From the NCBI GenBank assembly GCA_003134995.1, contig PLDC01000025.1, forward strand, positions 56,848-120,847: a stretch of 64,000 nucleotides of DNA. The letters run 5' to 3'. Each line of letters starts with the position of its first letter. The first letter of the stretch is position 1. This DNA is from Acidobacteriaceae bacterium. GTDB taxonomy: Bacteria > Acidobacteriota > Terriglobia > Terriglobales > Acidobacteriaceae. The position numbers and the translations under genes were made by a program. Positions 18,292 to 26,066 of the stretch are shown in pieces. The notes below the pieces were generated by a model, which was given only the letters and a program-made list of their open reading frames with translations, did not search any database and was not told the origin of the DNA.

Positions 18292-19542
18292 ATGGCAGAC
18301 GACAATGTGTCTTCGTTGCCCCATTCTGATCCTCCGGCAAATTCAATGACTACGGCCGAGCGGAAGTATTCACCGGAAGCGCGCCGGAAGCGCCGCAGGA
18401 ACCTTATTATCCTCATCGCCGTGGTCGTGGCGATTGTCGTGGGCCTGCTCTTGTGGCGTTATTTCAGCAGCTATGAATCGACCGATGATGCCCAGGCCGA
18501 TGTCCATCTTTATCCAGTCAGTGCGCGCGTCTCCGGCTATGTAATTCGCGTGAGCGCCAATGACAATCAATGGGTGAACAAGGGTGATGTTCTGGTTGAA
18601 ATCGATCCAACCGATTATCAGGTTACGCTCGCCGAGGCGCAGGCAAACCTGGCCAATGCCGAAGCCACGGCGCGATCGCTGAATATCACGGTACCGATCA
18701 CATCCGTGAACTCATCCAGTCAAATGAAGTTCACTGCCTCGGGCGTAGAGGATGCCCGTGCTGCAATCAGCGCGGCTGAAAAGCAACGGGACGCTGCTCA
18801 TCAGCAAGTGGAAGCGGCCGAGGCGAACGATGTAAAAGCTCAAGATGACCTGCGCAGATATAAACAGCTGGTCGATAAGCGGGAAGTTTCACAGCAAATT
18901 TACGATCAGGCGCTCGCGACAGCGAGATCGAGCACTGCTAACGTCGCCGCCGCGCGGGCCAGCGAATCTGCTGCGCAACAATTTGTTCAACAAGCGCAGA
19001 GCCGCCTGACTCAGGCAAATGCTAATCAAGCATACGCGGAGACAGGTCCGCAGCAAGTGTCATCCACGAAGGAAAAAGTTCAGGCTGCGATCGCGGACGT
19101 TCAGCAGAAGCGGGCGCTCGTTCAGCAAGCCGAGTTGAACCTGCAATACACCAAAATCGTGGCCCCAGTCAGCGGGGAAGTGAATAAGACGGTGGTTGAA
19201 GGACTCAATGTGGAACCGGGGCAGCAATTGCTGACGGTTGTCCCTCTGGATGAAATCTGGATCACGGCCAACTTCAAGGAAACTCAATTGAAGCACATGC
19301 AGGTCGGGCAGAAAGCAGACATTCATGTGGATTCAAGCGGCAGAACTTTGCACGGCCGCGTTGACAGTATCGCCGGCGCAACCGGGCCGCTGTTCAGTTT
19401 GCTTCCGCCTGAAAATGCCACGGGAAACTACGTGAAGATTGTGCAGCGAGTGCCGGTGAAGATTGTTCTTGAGCCGGGCGAAAATCGGGACCGAAGGCTT
19501 CGTCCGGGCATGAATGTAGTTCCAGACGTATACCTGAAATGA
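18292..19542 (+). CDS. HlyD/EmrA-family periplasmic adaptor subunit
   Basis: A 416-residue membrane fusion protein with an inner-membrane anchor at residues about 37-57 after a basic KRRRN segment. The biotinyl-lipoyl half-motifs are VSGYVIRVSANDNQWVNKGD near residue 80 and IVAPVSGEVNKTVVEGLNVEPG near residue 290. A long coiled-coil hairpin lies between (about 110-275, Ala/Gln-rich), and beta-barrel segments follow (DEIWITANFKETQL). It bridges the TolC-like channel and the MFS pump. Its stop overlaps the pump's start (ATGA at 19539-19542), so the two are translationally coupled. Confidence 0.92.
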   Translation: MADDNVSSLPHSDPPANSMTTAERKYSPEARRKRRRNLIILIAVVVAIVVGLLLWRYFSSYESTDDAQADVHLYPVSARVSGYVIRVSANDNQWVNKGDVLVEIDPTDYQVTLAEAQANLANAEATARSLNITVPITSVNSSSQMKFTASGVEDARAAISAAEKQRDAAHQQVEAAEANDVKAQDDLRRYKQLVDKREVSQQIYDQALATARSSTANVAAARASESAAQQFVQQAQSRLTQANANQAYAETGPQQVSSTKEKVQAAIADVQQKRALVQQAELNLQYTKIVAPVSGEVNKTVVEGLNVEPGQQLLTVVPLDEIWITANFKETQLKHMQVGQKADIHVDSSGRTLHGRVDSIAGATGPLFSLLPPENATGNYVKIVQRVPVKIVLEPGENRDRRLRPGMNVVPDVYLK

Positions 19543-21134
19543 GCACCGCGGCAATCACGCTTGACCAGGAGAATTGGCGGCCACGTTACAACCCGTGGCT
19601 GATCGCGGTGGTTGTGGCGCTCGCAGCTTTCATGGAGGTGCTCGACACGAGCATCGCCAATGTGGCGCTTCCATACATGGCTGGGAATCTGGGCGCGAGC
19701 AACGACCAGAGCACATGGGTTCTGACTTCTTATCTGGTGTCGAACGCCATCATTCTGCCCATGACCGGCTGGCTCGCGGGGGCATTTGGCCGCAAGCGCT
19801 TCTTTATGAGTTGCCTTGGCATCTTCACGGTCAGTTCTTTGCTGTGCGGAGTCGCGCCGAGCTTAAGTTTTCTTCTTCTCTTTCGAGTTCTGCAGGGAGC
19901 CGGTGGCGGCGGATTGCAACCGATGGCGCAGGCCATTTTGGCGGACACTTTTCCGCCAGAAAAACGCGGACTTGCATTTGCTCTGTATGGAATCACCGCG
20001 ATCATGGCGCCGACAATCGGTCCGACTCTGGGCGGATGGATAACGTTCAACTACTCCTGGCGATGGATCTTCTTCATCAACCTTCCCGTTGGTGTGATCA
20101 CGTGGCTGTTGGTACGCAGGTTCGTGGAAGATCCTCCCTACCTTCAGAAAATGAAAAAAGCTGGCGTGAAGTTGGACTACATAGGAATCGCGCTCTTGAC
20201 CGTCGGGGTGGGCGCTTTGCAGATTCTGCTCGACAAAGGTCAGGAAGATGATTGGTTTGGATCGCGCTTCATCACGACGCTCATCATTGTTTCTGCGACG
20301 TGCCTGATCTCGCTGGTGGTGTGGGAGTGGTTTGCGAAAACACCGATTATCGATGTGCGGATGTTCAAGAGCTTTAACTTTGCCAGTTCCAGCCTCATGA
20401 TGTTCATGCTCGGTATTCTTCTGTTCAGCAGTCTGGTTCTGATGCCGCAATTCCTGCAAACGCTCTTAGGCTATACCTCGCAACTCGCCGGACTCGCGCT
20501 TTCGGCGGGAGGATTGGTCTTGCTGATAGAAATGCCCATCATGGGTCAACTCACAACGAAGATTCAGGCGCGCCGCTTGATCGGCTTCGGCTGGCTAGCC
20601 TTGTCAATTGCGATGTTTTACTCGACAAAGCGAATCGACCTGCAGATCAGCTTTAGTGCCGCTACGTGGCTCCGCATTACACAGGTCATAGGGTTAGGTT
20701 TCCTTTTTGTTCCGATTACGCTGGTCGCATACATTGGAATCGCGCCCGAGAAAAACAATTCGGTGGCTGGCATCGTGAACTTCATGCGTAATATGGGCAG
20801 CAGCGTAGGCACTTCGCTGGTTACGACGGTTATCGCTCGCCGTTCGCAACTCCATCAGCTAAGGCTGGTGGAAAAAGCGAGAGTTGATAATCCAAACTTT
20901 GAAAACTCAGTGCAAGGCTTTACGCGCCACTTTATTAATGGCGGCTTAGGAAAGCACGAAGCGCTCGCAACCGCGTACGCCCGGATTTATCAGGCAGTGC
21001 AGGCGCAGGCCGCGTGTCTCGCTTACATTGATACGTTCATGGTTCTTTGCGTTGCCGCAGGGATCATGTTCTTTCTGAGCTTTCTTCTGGAGAAGAATGA
21101 TCCTGGAGGCGGTGGTGTGCACGTAGCCGAATAA
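19539..21134 (+). CDS. DHA2-family MFS multidrug exporter (EmrB-like)
   Basis: A 531-residue, 14-transmembrane-helix proton-driven drug exporter. Helix 1 carries the family motif LDTSIANVALP. Motif A (GWLAGAFGRKRFF) and motif C (GITAIMAPTIGPTLGGWIT) are intact. With the adaptor and the TolC-like protein it forms a tripartite pump across both membranes. Substrates cannot be predicted. No transcriptional regulator is adjacent; the next gene is a kinase-like protein 59 bp downstream, possibly in the same transcript. Confidence 0.93.
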   Translation: MSTAAITLDQENWRPRYNPWLIAVVVALAAFMEVLDTSIANVALPYMAGNLGASNDQSTWVLTSYLVSNAIILPMTGWLAGAFGRKRFFMSCLGIFTVSSLLCGVAPSLSFLLLFRVLQGAGGGGLQPMAQAILADTFPPEKRGLAFALYGITAIMAPTIGPTLGGWITFNYSWRWIFFINLPVGVITWLLVRRFVEDPPYLQKMKKAGVKLDYIGIALLTVGVGALQILLDKGQEDDWFGSRFITTLIIVSATCLISLVVWEWFAKTPIIDVRMFKSFNFASSSLMMFMLGILLFSSLVLMPQFLQTLLGYTSQLAGLALSAGGLVLLIEMPIMGQLTTKIQARRLIGFGWLALSIAMFYSTKRIDLQISFSAATWLRITQVIGLGFLFVPITLVAYIGIAPEKNNSVAGIVNFMRNMGSSVGTSLVTTVIARRSQLHQLRLVEKARVDNPNFENSVQGFTRHFINGGLGKHEALATAYARIYQAVQAQAACLAYIDTFMVLCVAAGIMFFLSFLLEKNDPGGGGVHVAE

Positions 21135-21193
21135 CTGTTACGTGATCTCGCCGATCTCCAAGTAATTAATTAGGCAAAGGAAAGTTCGATTTT

Positions 21194-21823
21194 ATGGTTA
21201 ACATCATCACGATTGAACGCGAGTACGGGTGCGGCGGGGGAGATATCGCTCAACTCGTTGCGGACCGACTGGGCTGGAAGCTCTGGGACCAGCGATTGAC
21301 CGAGGAAATCGCGAGACTCGCGAATTGCCCAAAGCAAGTGGTCGAAGCGCGTGAGGAACGAAACGATCCGCTGTATTACCGACTTTTTAAATCCTTCCTG
21401 CGCGGAAGTTATGAAGGCAGCATCAATGCTCCGAAGCTCCATCTCGTGGATAGCGAGACGATTCTCAAGACTACAAGGCGCGTGGTCGAACACGCTGCCG
21501 AACGTGGGAACTGTGTGATTGTGGGCAGAGGTTCGCAGCAGTTTCTCAAGAGCCGGGCAGACACCCTGCGCGTGTTTCTTTATGCCCCGAGAGAAGACAA
21601 GGTCAGGCGGCTGCTGGCTCGCGGTAAAACCGAAAAAGAGGCCGAAGAACTCGTCGATAGCGTCGACCGGGAGCGGGCCGATTTTATCCAAAAGTATTTC
21701 AATGTTGAATGGCCGGACCGCGCGATTTACCACACGATGATAAACACTGTAATAAGCGATGAAGCTGTGGTTCACATGATTTTGGACTTCAAGGAAGCCT
21801 ATCAAGCGGGAGCTACGGCATGA
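21194..21823 (+). CDS. Cytidylate kinase-like family protein
   Basis: A 209-residue protein of the cytidylate-kinase-like P-loop family. The N-terminus MVNIITIEREYGCGGGDIAQ replaces the usual CMK loop with the family's typical REYGSGG-type loop. The LID-like arginine-rich stretch (REDKVRRLLARGKT) and VDRERADFIQKYF follow, as in this group. Its actual substrate is unknown. AAAGGAAAG precedes the ATG. It converges on the split SRAP gene, with a 49-bp gap between the two stop codons. Confidence 0.85.
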   Translation: MVNIITIEREYGCGGGDIAQLVADRLGWKLWDQRLTEEIARLANCPKQVVEAREERNDPLYYRLFKSFLRGSYEGSINAPKLHLVDSETILKTTRRVVEHAAERGNCVIVGRGSQQFLKSRADTLRVFLYAPREDKVRRLLARGKTEKEAEELVDSVDRERADFIQKYFNVEWPDRAIYHTMINTVISDEAVVHMILDFKEAYQAGATA

Positions 21824-21872
21824 CCGCTTCGGAATTGCAATGCGACTATATTTCGAAGAACTTGGCGGCCGG

Positions 21873-24743
21873 CTACGAGAAGAGCCGGCTCTGAACCTCG
21901 ACAACTTGCGCGGGTGCGGAACACTCCTCATCATCGTTTGCCACATGATTGATTCGAGTGCTGATGGGATAGCACCGCATCCTGCACGCATCGTAGGGTT
22001 TCAGCGTTTCCGAAATCACCTGAATATTCTTCATCCCGGGATCAAGCCACAGGTCATAATCCGCCTGGTCGAGGATGACCGGCATGCGATCGTGGACGGC
22101 TGAGGTCACAGCATTTGGCGTCGTAGTCAGAATCGAACAGGATTTGGTCCAGTGTCCGCTCGGGTCTTTCCGTCGATCCCAGATGCCGGCGAAGGCGAAC
22201 AGCTCTCCGTTATTGACCTCGAAGCAGTACGGTTGGCTGGTCTTGCCGTTGCGCTGGCCGAGTAGGGGGCCAACGTTGCTGTTGGTCCCCCCTCTAAGAA
22301 CCGTGCGTGAGAGTTTCCAGCTCACACGGCTCAAGTTTCCGGGAACGCTCAGATCATGAACGCGCACGATGCGGAGCGACGGCGTAGCGTCTGGACAGAT
22401 ACGGAGTCCAACTCGGGTCGTAAGGATTCAGGCCGGACCGAACCTTCACATGCCTTACGATTCGCACAGAAGCTGCATGAAACAAGCGGACACGAAGAGG
22501 CGAGCCCTGCGCGTCCACAGTGTCACCGAAGAACCACCAGTCACGTGTTCCCACACGGTCGAAATACTTCTGCTTTATCCAACCAGCCCCTTTTCGGCGG
22601 TGACGGGCGTACGCCCATCCCCAGAGCATCCTGAATATCGCAGCATCGAGTCGTGCGAAAACGCGCTTGGAGACGACATGGCGGTGGTAGTTGGCCCATC
22701 CCCTTACAATCGGATTTAATCGGTTAATAAGAAGATGAGCGGTACTACCCAAGTACTCTCGGACGATCTGCTTCACTTTGGCGAGAACAGACACAACACT
22801 CTTCCGAGCGGGCTTGATAAACAACTTGCCGTGCGGATAGCGCCGAATGTTCTGCCCAAGGAAGTCGAAACCCTTTTCTATGTGCGTGATCAAGGTCTTT
22901 TCCGAAGAAAGGACCAAACCACGTTCAGCCAGGAAGGATTCGACCAGCGGCTTCACCGTCATTCTCAGCAACTCCTCGGAGTGTCCGGTGATGATGAAGT
23001 CGTCCGCATAACGGATCAAATGTACTTGCGCTGCTCGACCACGCTCGGAGCCTTTTCCGCGTACCGGGAAAACTTCCCGGAGCCGGCGTTCGAGGCCGTC
23101 GAGAGTGATGTTTGACAGCGCAGGCGATATGATTCCGCCCTGCGGTGTGCCAGAGATCGTATCGTAGAATACTTGTTTTTCCAGGTAGCCCGACTTTAGC
23201 CACTTGTGGAGGATCGCTTTGTTCAGGGGAACATTGTCGAGCAGCCACTGATGACTAATGTTGTCGAAGCAGCCTTTGATGTCGCCTTCGAGCACCCAGC
23301 TAGGGTTTTTGTGGCAGAGCGAAGTGAAGCATTGTTCAATCGCGTCCGCACAACTTCTCCCCTGCCGAAAGCCGTAGGAATTCTGATCCGCAGTGGTTTC
23401 CGCGACCGGATCGAGCGACAGCAGATACAAGGCTTGCATGGCTCGATCCCGCATCGTTGGGATTCCTAACGGTCGGAGCTTCCCATTGGCCTTCGGGATG
23501 TAAATCCGCCGCAGAGGCATGGGGCGGTAACCTCGTGCCGTCAGCGAAATCACACCTTGAAGCTTCTTGTGTCGTGTGTCCCAGAGTTCGCCATCCACTC
23601 CAGGCGTTTTTCTACCGTCGTTCACTGTTACCCGGCGCACGGCAAGTAACTTGCCGCTGGCCGAGTGCGTAAGAAGATGTTGCAAGGCTTTCACCTTGTT
23701 CCATTTCTTTTGCTGCACCGCCTTCACGATACGCGCCTGGAGTCGGCGAACATTGTCCTCAATGGTTCGCCAATCAACAGCGTCCCATGCTGAACTCGTG
23801 TTTAGGATTGCACCAGCTTGCGCCGTCATCTGCCGATCCTATTGGGCCGATTTGCCAAGTTCTCTCGTGATCGGAAACCAAGAGGAAGTCTGCCCGCTTT
23901 CGCGTCGGATAATGTCGCAATCCGTATTCCGACCATTACAGTCGGACGTTCGCTTTCTCCTCTATCCTCTACCCGCATCACCGTTGCATGACCTTGCGGC
24001 CTGGCTACCCCGAAGTGAGCAAAGCGGGCTTACCACGTTCCACATGCGTGACAGAATGGGTTAGGTCCCTCCTACTATACCGACGGCCTTTTCGCCCACG
24101 ACGGGTGAGAATGGAGCACCCGTTCCAGCCGCAACCTCGGAGCCTAACAGCATCTTTGACCCCTTCATTCTTGACGATACTTAAAGAGGTTCGCATCTGC
24201 TGACCCTACCACTCACCCTAGCCCCGATCCGCCTCGATGCTGGCAGAAATATCGTCCCCTCACGGTTTCGATACCCGTCTTGCGACGGTGGGATACATTG
24301 TCCGAGGGCTTCTAGACGAGTCGTTACCGAATCGCCATACCTCGTAGGGTACTGCCAATGGGATGGCAGGTCCGGTCGAGTAGTGCTCGCCGGACAATCA
24401 CACATGCAGCTTCGTGTCGCGACCACTCGTAAAATCCATCTGCCGGAATCAGGCATCTGCGACTGGTCAACGGGTCGCGAAACGCGGGCTTGGCTGCCGC
24501 CGTTTCGGAGCGGGCATTGATCAGCACGCCAGCCGCGGACACGTCTTTCGACCACGACGGGATCAGACCCCAACGCATCAACGACAATTCTCGGCGAGGT
24601 TCTTTCGGATTCTGGCGGATGACTGGGACAGGCTGGGTGGGCGCGATGTTGTAGCGCGGGGTCCAGTCTTCATCCGATGGAAGTGCGTCGAAATATTCCT
24701 CGACTAACTGCTTTCTTCGCGATAGCCGGTAGCGCCCGCACAT
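21873..24743 (-). CDS. SRAP-domain (YedK/HMCES-type) abasic-site DNA-crosslinking protein, split by a group II intron
   Basis: The gene is in two exons: exon 1 at 24743-24404 and exon 2 at 22261-21873. Joined, they give 729 nt (242 codons plus stop) in one frame. SRAP proteins form a thiazolidine crosslink between Cys2 and abasic sites in single-stranded DNA to shield them. All key elements are present: MCGRY with Cys2, the Asn in RYNIAPTQ, LINARSET, the Glu in PADGFYEW (exon 1), and HDRMPVIL with the catalytic-site His (exon 2). The junction codons read EWSRHEA-A-F-GQRNGK, a slightly long but plausible loop before QPYCFEV. Without splicing the exon 1 frame runs into the intron and stops at 24324, giving a product without the His half. 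Confidence 0.88.
22298..22332 (-). ncRNA. Group II intron domain V
   Basis: A 35-nt hairpin with the catalytic AGC within the first bases (GAGCCGTG) and closing strand CACGGTTC, a distal stem TGAG/CTCA with a GAAA tetraloop, and an intervening two-base CG bulge. It matches the highly conserved domain V pattern and lies just downstream of the RT gene, as in other ORF-bearing bacterial group II introns. Confidence 0.9.
22354..23829 (-). CDS. ltrA: Group II intron reverse transcriptase/maturase
   Basis: A 491-residue intron-encoded protein of the LtrA family. RT blocks are clear: GVDG (near 80), RPLGIPTMRDRAMQ (near 120-132), the first catalytic Asp in EGDIKGCFD (Asp183), GTPQGGIISPALSN (228-241) and YADD (274-277). 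The maturase X domain follows with NPIVRGWANYHRHVVS (about 365-380). After the conserved NPYDPSWTPYLSRR stretch, where relatives continue into a CxxC/HH endonuclease domain, this protein ends within 11 residues. Retrohoming would then rely on an endonuclease-independent route. It supports splicing of the intron in which it lies. Confidence 0.94.
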   Translation of the reverse strand: MTAQAGAILNTSSAWDAVDWRTIEDNVRRLQARIVKAVQQKKWNKVKALQHLLTHSASGKLLAVRRVTVNDGRKTPGVDGELWDTRHKKLQGVISLTARGYRPMPLRRIYIPKANGKLRPLGIPTMRDRAMQALYLLSLDPVAETTADQNSYGFRQGRSCADAIEQCFTSLCHKNPSWVLEGDIKGCFDNISHQWLLDNVPLNKAILHKWLKSGYLEKQVFYDTISGTPQGGIISPALSNITLDGLERRLREVFPVRGKGSERGRAAQVHLIRYADDFIITGHSEELLRMTVKPLVESFLAERGLVLSSEKTLITHIEKGFDFLGQNIRRYPHGKLFIKPARKSVVSVLAKVKQIVREYLGSTAHLLINRLNPIVRGWANYHRHVVSKRVFARLDAAIFRMLWGWAYARHRRKGAGWIKQKYFDRVGTRDWWFFGDTVDAQGSPLRVRLFHAASVRIVRHVKVRSGLNPYDPSWTPYLSRRYAVAPHRARS

Positions 24744-24907
24744 GAGGAGATTATGGCAGACCCAGAAGAAAAATTGGCAGTGTTGCGGTTTGGCTTACGC
24801 GCTGGTCCGATTTAGCGGGAGATCCATCGCTCCGCCTGAAAATCGGCTGTTAAGACAACCCAAATTGCGATGGCGAACAAAAGGCGAATATGTTAACCTG
24901 CTTCACT

Positions 24908-25123
24908 ATGGCGCGGCGCCCTGATTCGCGGAAGTCCGAGGTGTTGAACGAGAAGGATCTCAAGGAACTCCGGCACAATCTCGCGCACCTCAGTGCGGCT
25001 GCGGTGCGCGGTTTTTGCGAGCGCGCTTACCAGGATTGCCGGATGATTTACAACCGCCTGCCGAGCCCGCGACAGATGCAAACACTGGTGCAGATCTGGA
25101 AACAGTTATGGAAATGGCGCTGA
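24908..25123 (+). CDS. Small hypothetical protein preceding a nuclease gene (71 aa)
   Basis: A 71-residue basic protein (MARRPDSRKSEVLNEKDLKE...) predicted to be mostly helical, with LKELRHNLAHLSAAAVRGF and a C-terminal QTLVQIWKQLWKWR. No domain is recognised. It starts 165 bp from the divergent SRAP gene and overlaps the start of the next gene by about 16 bp in another frame, which suggests translational coupling. It could be a partner, immunity or adaptor protein for the nuclease, but that is only positional inference. Confidence 0.6.
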   Translation: MARRPDSRKSEVLNEKDLKELRHNLAHLSAAAVRGFCERAYQDCRMIYNRLPSPRQMQTLVQIWKQLWKWR

Positions 25124-25965
25124 TCTCCGAACATTCAGCCCGTATCAGCTTTGCTGCCGCTCTTCGTGTGGAACTCGTGGAGCGTGCGCAGAAGTACGCT
25201 CAGGCTGAAGAATTGCCCCATTGTCTGAGCTACGGCGAAGCCCCGACTTTGTGCTTTGCACCTTATGAAGACGGCTCGCGCCATGGGAACTTTCTGCAGA
25301 GAAGCTACACGGCGATGCTGGCAAATCCGGCGTGGATCAAGCGCCTGGGGAAGGTACATACGCAAGGCTGGCGATCTTTGCCCAAGACTGACCGGGGGCG
25401 CTGGATGGAGCTTGATGCCTGCACGAGTTCGGACGCGCTGCTGATGAACGTATTCTGCTATCCGGGCGTGTCGCGAGATGGCGGCATTTTGGCTCTGCTG
25501 GGTGCAGAGCCGGGAGCGACGCTTTGTTTTGGCTACAAGGCTCGTGTTCCTCTTGCCAACGGCAGATTCGATCGCACAGAAGTTGATTTGCGATTGGGAG
25601 GTTTATTGATCGAGGCGAAACTGACCGAGCATGACTTTCAGAGCGCGAGGAAGGACGTTGTGCTGGCCTATCGTGATTTCGCCGAGGTGTTCGATTGGCA
25701 GGAGCTCTCTCAGACGGAAGACCAGTACCTCTCGTACCAGCTTCTGCGCAACGTGCTGGCTGCCTACGCTCTGCAATGTTCATTCTGCGTTCTGGTGGAT
25801 GTGCGAAGGCCGGATCTGGTGGATGCGTGGTATGCGGTAATGAAGTGCGTAAAATCGGTTGAGCTGAGGACCAGATTGAGGATTGCAACCTGGCAGGAAG
25901 TTGCGCAGGTCGCTCCTCCAAAGCTACGGGCTTTCTTATCGACTAAGTACGGAATCGTGGATTGA
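25108..25965 (+). CDS. Putative PD-(D/E)XK restriction-endonuclease-like protein (PGN_0703-like)
   Basis: A 285-residue protein counted from the ATG at 25108 (a second ATG lies at 25114; the frame is open to 25015). The segment TEVDLRLGGLLIEAKLTEHDF carries a PD-(D/E)XK pattern: Asp160, then Glu169-x-Lys171, with an upstream acidic ELD at 101-103. The preceding stretch CTSSDALLMNVFCYPG resembles the SSxxxxxNxF signature I associate with the PGN_0703-like putative restriction endonuclease family. No methyltransferase is adjacent, so a classical restriction-modification system is unlikely. A DNA-repair or defence nuclease role is possible. It forms a two-gene unit with the 71-residue protein upstream. 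Confidence 0.65.
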   Translation: MEMALISEHSARISFAAALRVELVERAQKYAQAEELPHCLSYGEAPTLCFAPYEDGSRHGNFLQRSYTAMLANPAWIKRLGKVHTQGWRSLPKTDRGRWMELDACTSSDALLMNVFCYPGVSRDGGILALLGAEPGATLCFGYKARVPLANGRFDRTEVDLRLGGLLIEAKLTEHDFQSARKDVVLAYRDFAEVFDWQELSQTEDQYLSYQLLRNVLAAYALQCSFCVLVDVRRPDLVDAWYAVMKCVKSVELRTRLRIATWQEVAQVAPPKLRAFLSTKYGIVD

Positions 25966-26066
25966 TGACTGGCTGGCGACTTTGTGAGAAAACCTCGAGG
26001 ATGACTTCGTTGATGGAGCCAGTCTCGGATCCGTCCAAGTTTGTCACGACTCGCCTTCTCAACAAG

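Larger units (their letters stand above)
22262..24403 (-). mobile_element. Group II intron inserted in the SRAP gene (2142 nt)
   Basis: The 5' end GTGTG begins at 24403 and the 3' end is ...CCCCCTAC at 22262. Domain V is recognisable at 22298-22332 (minus): GAGCCGTG...CACGGTTC with a GAAA loop and two-base bulge. Domain VI follows at about 22265-22292 (GGGGG-A-CCAAC / GTTGG-CCCCC). About 574 nt of ribozyme domains I-III precede the RT gene, which ends 21 nt before domain V. Intron excision at these ends restores the host frame, supporting the boundaries. The last exon bases CTGCAT (IBS1) can pair with a candidate EBS1 at 23984-23989. The sense orientation is compatible with splicing from SRAP mRNA. 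Confidence 0.88.

Noticed and set aside
25108..25965. Reading the nuclease-like gene as part of a restriction-modification system
   Set aside because: No DNA methyltransferase or specificity subunit lies nearby.
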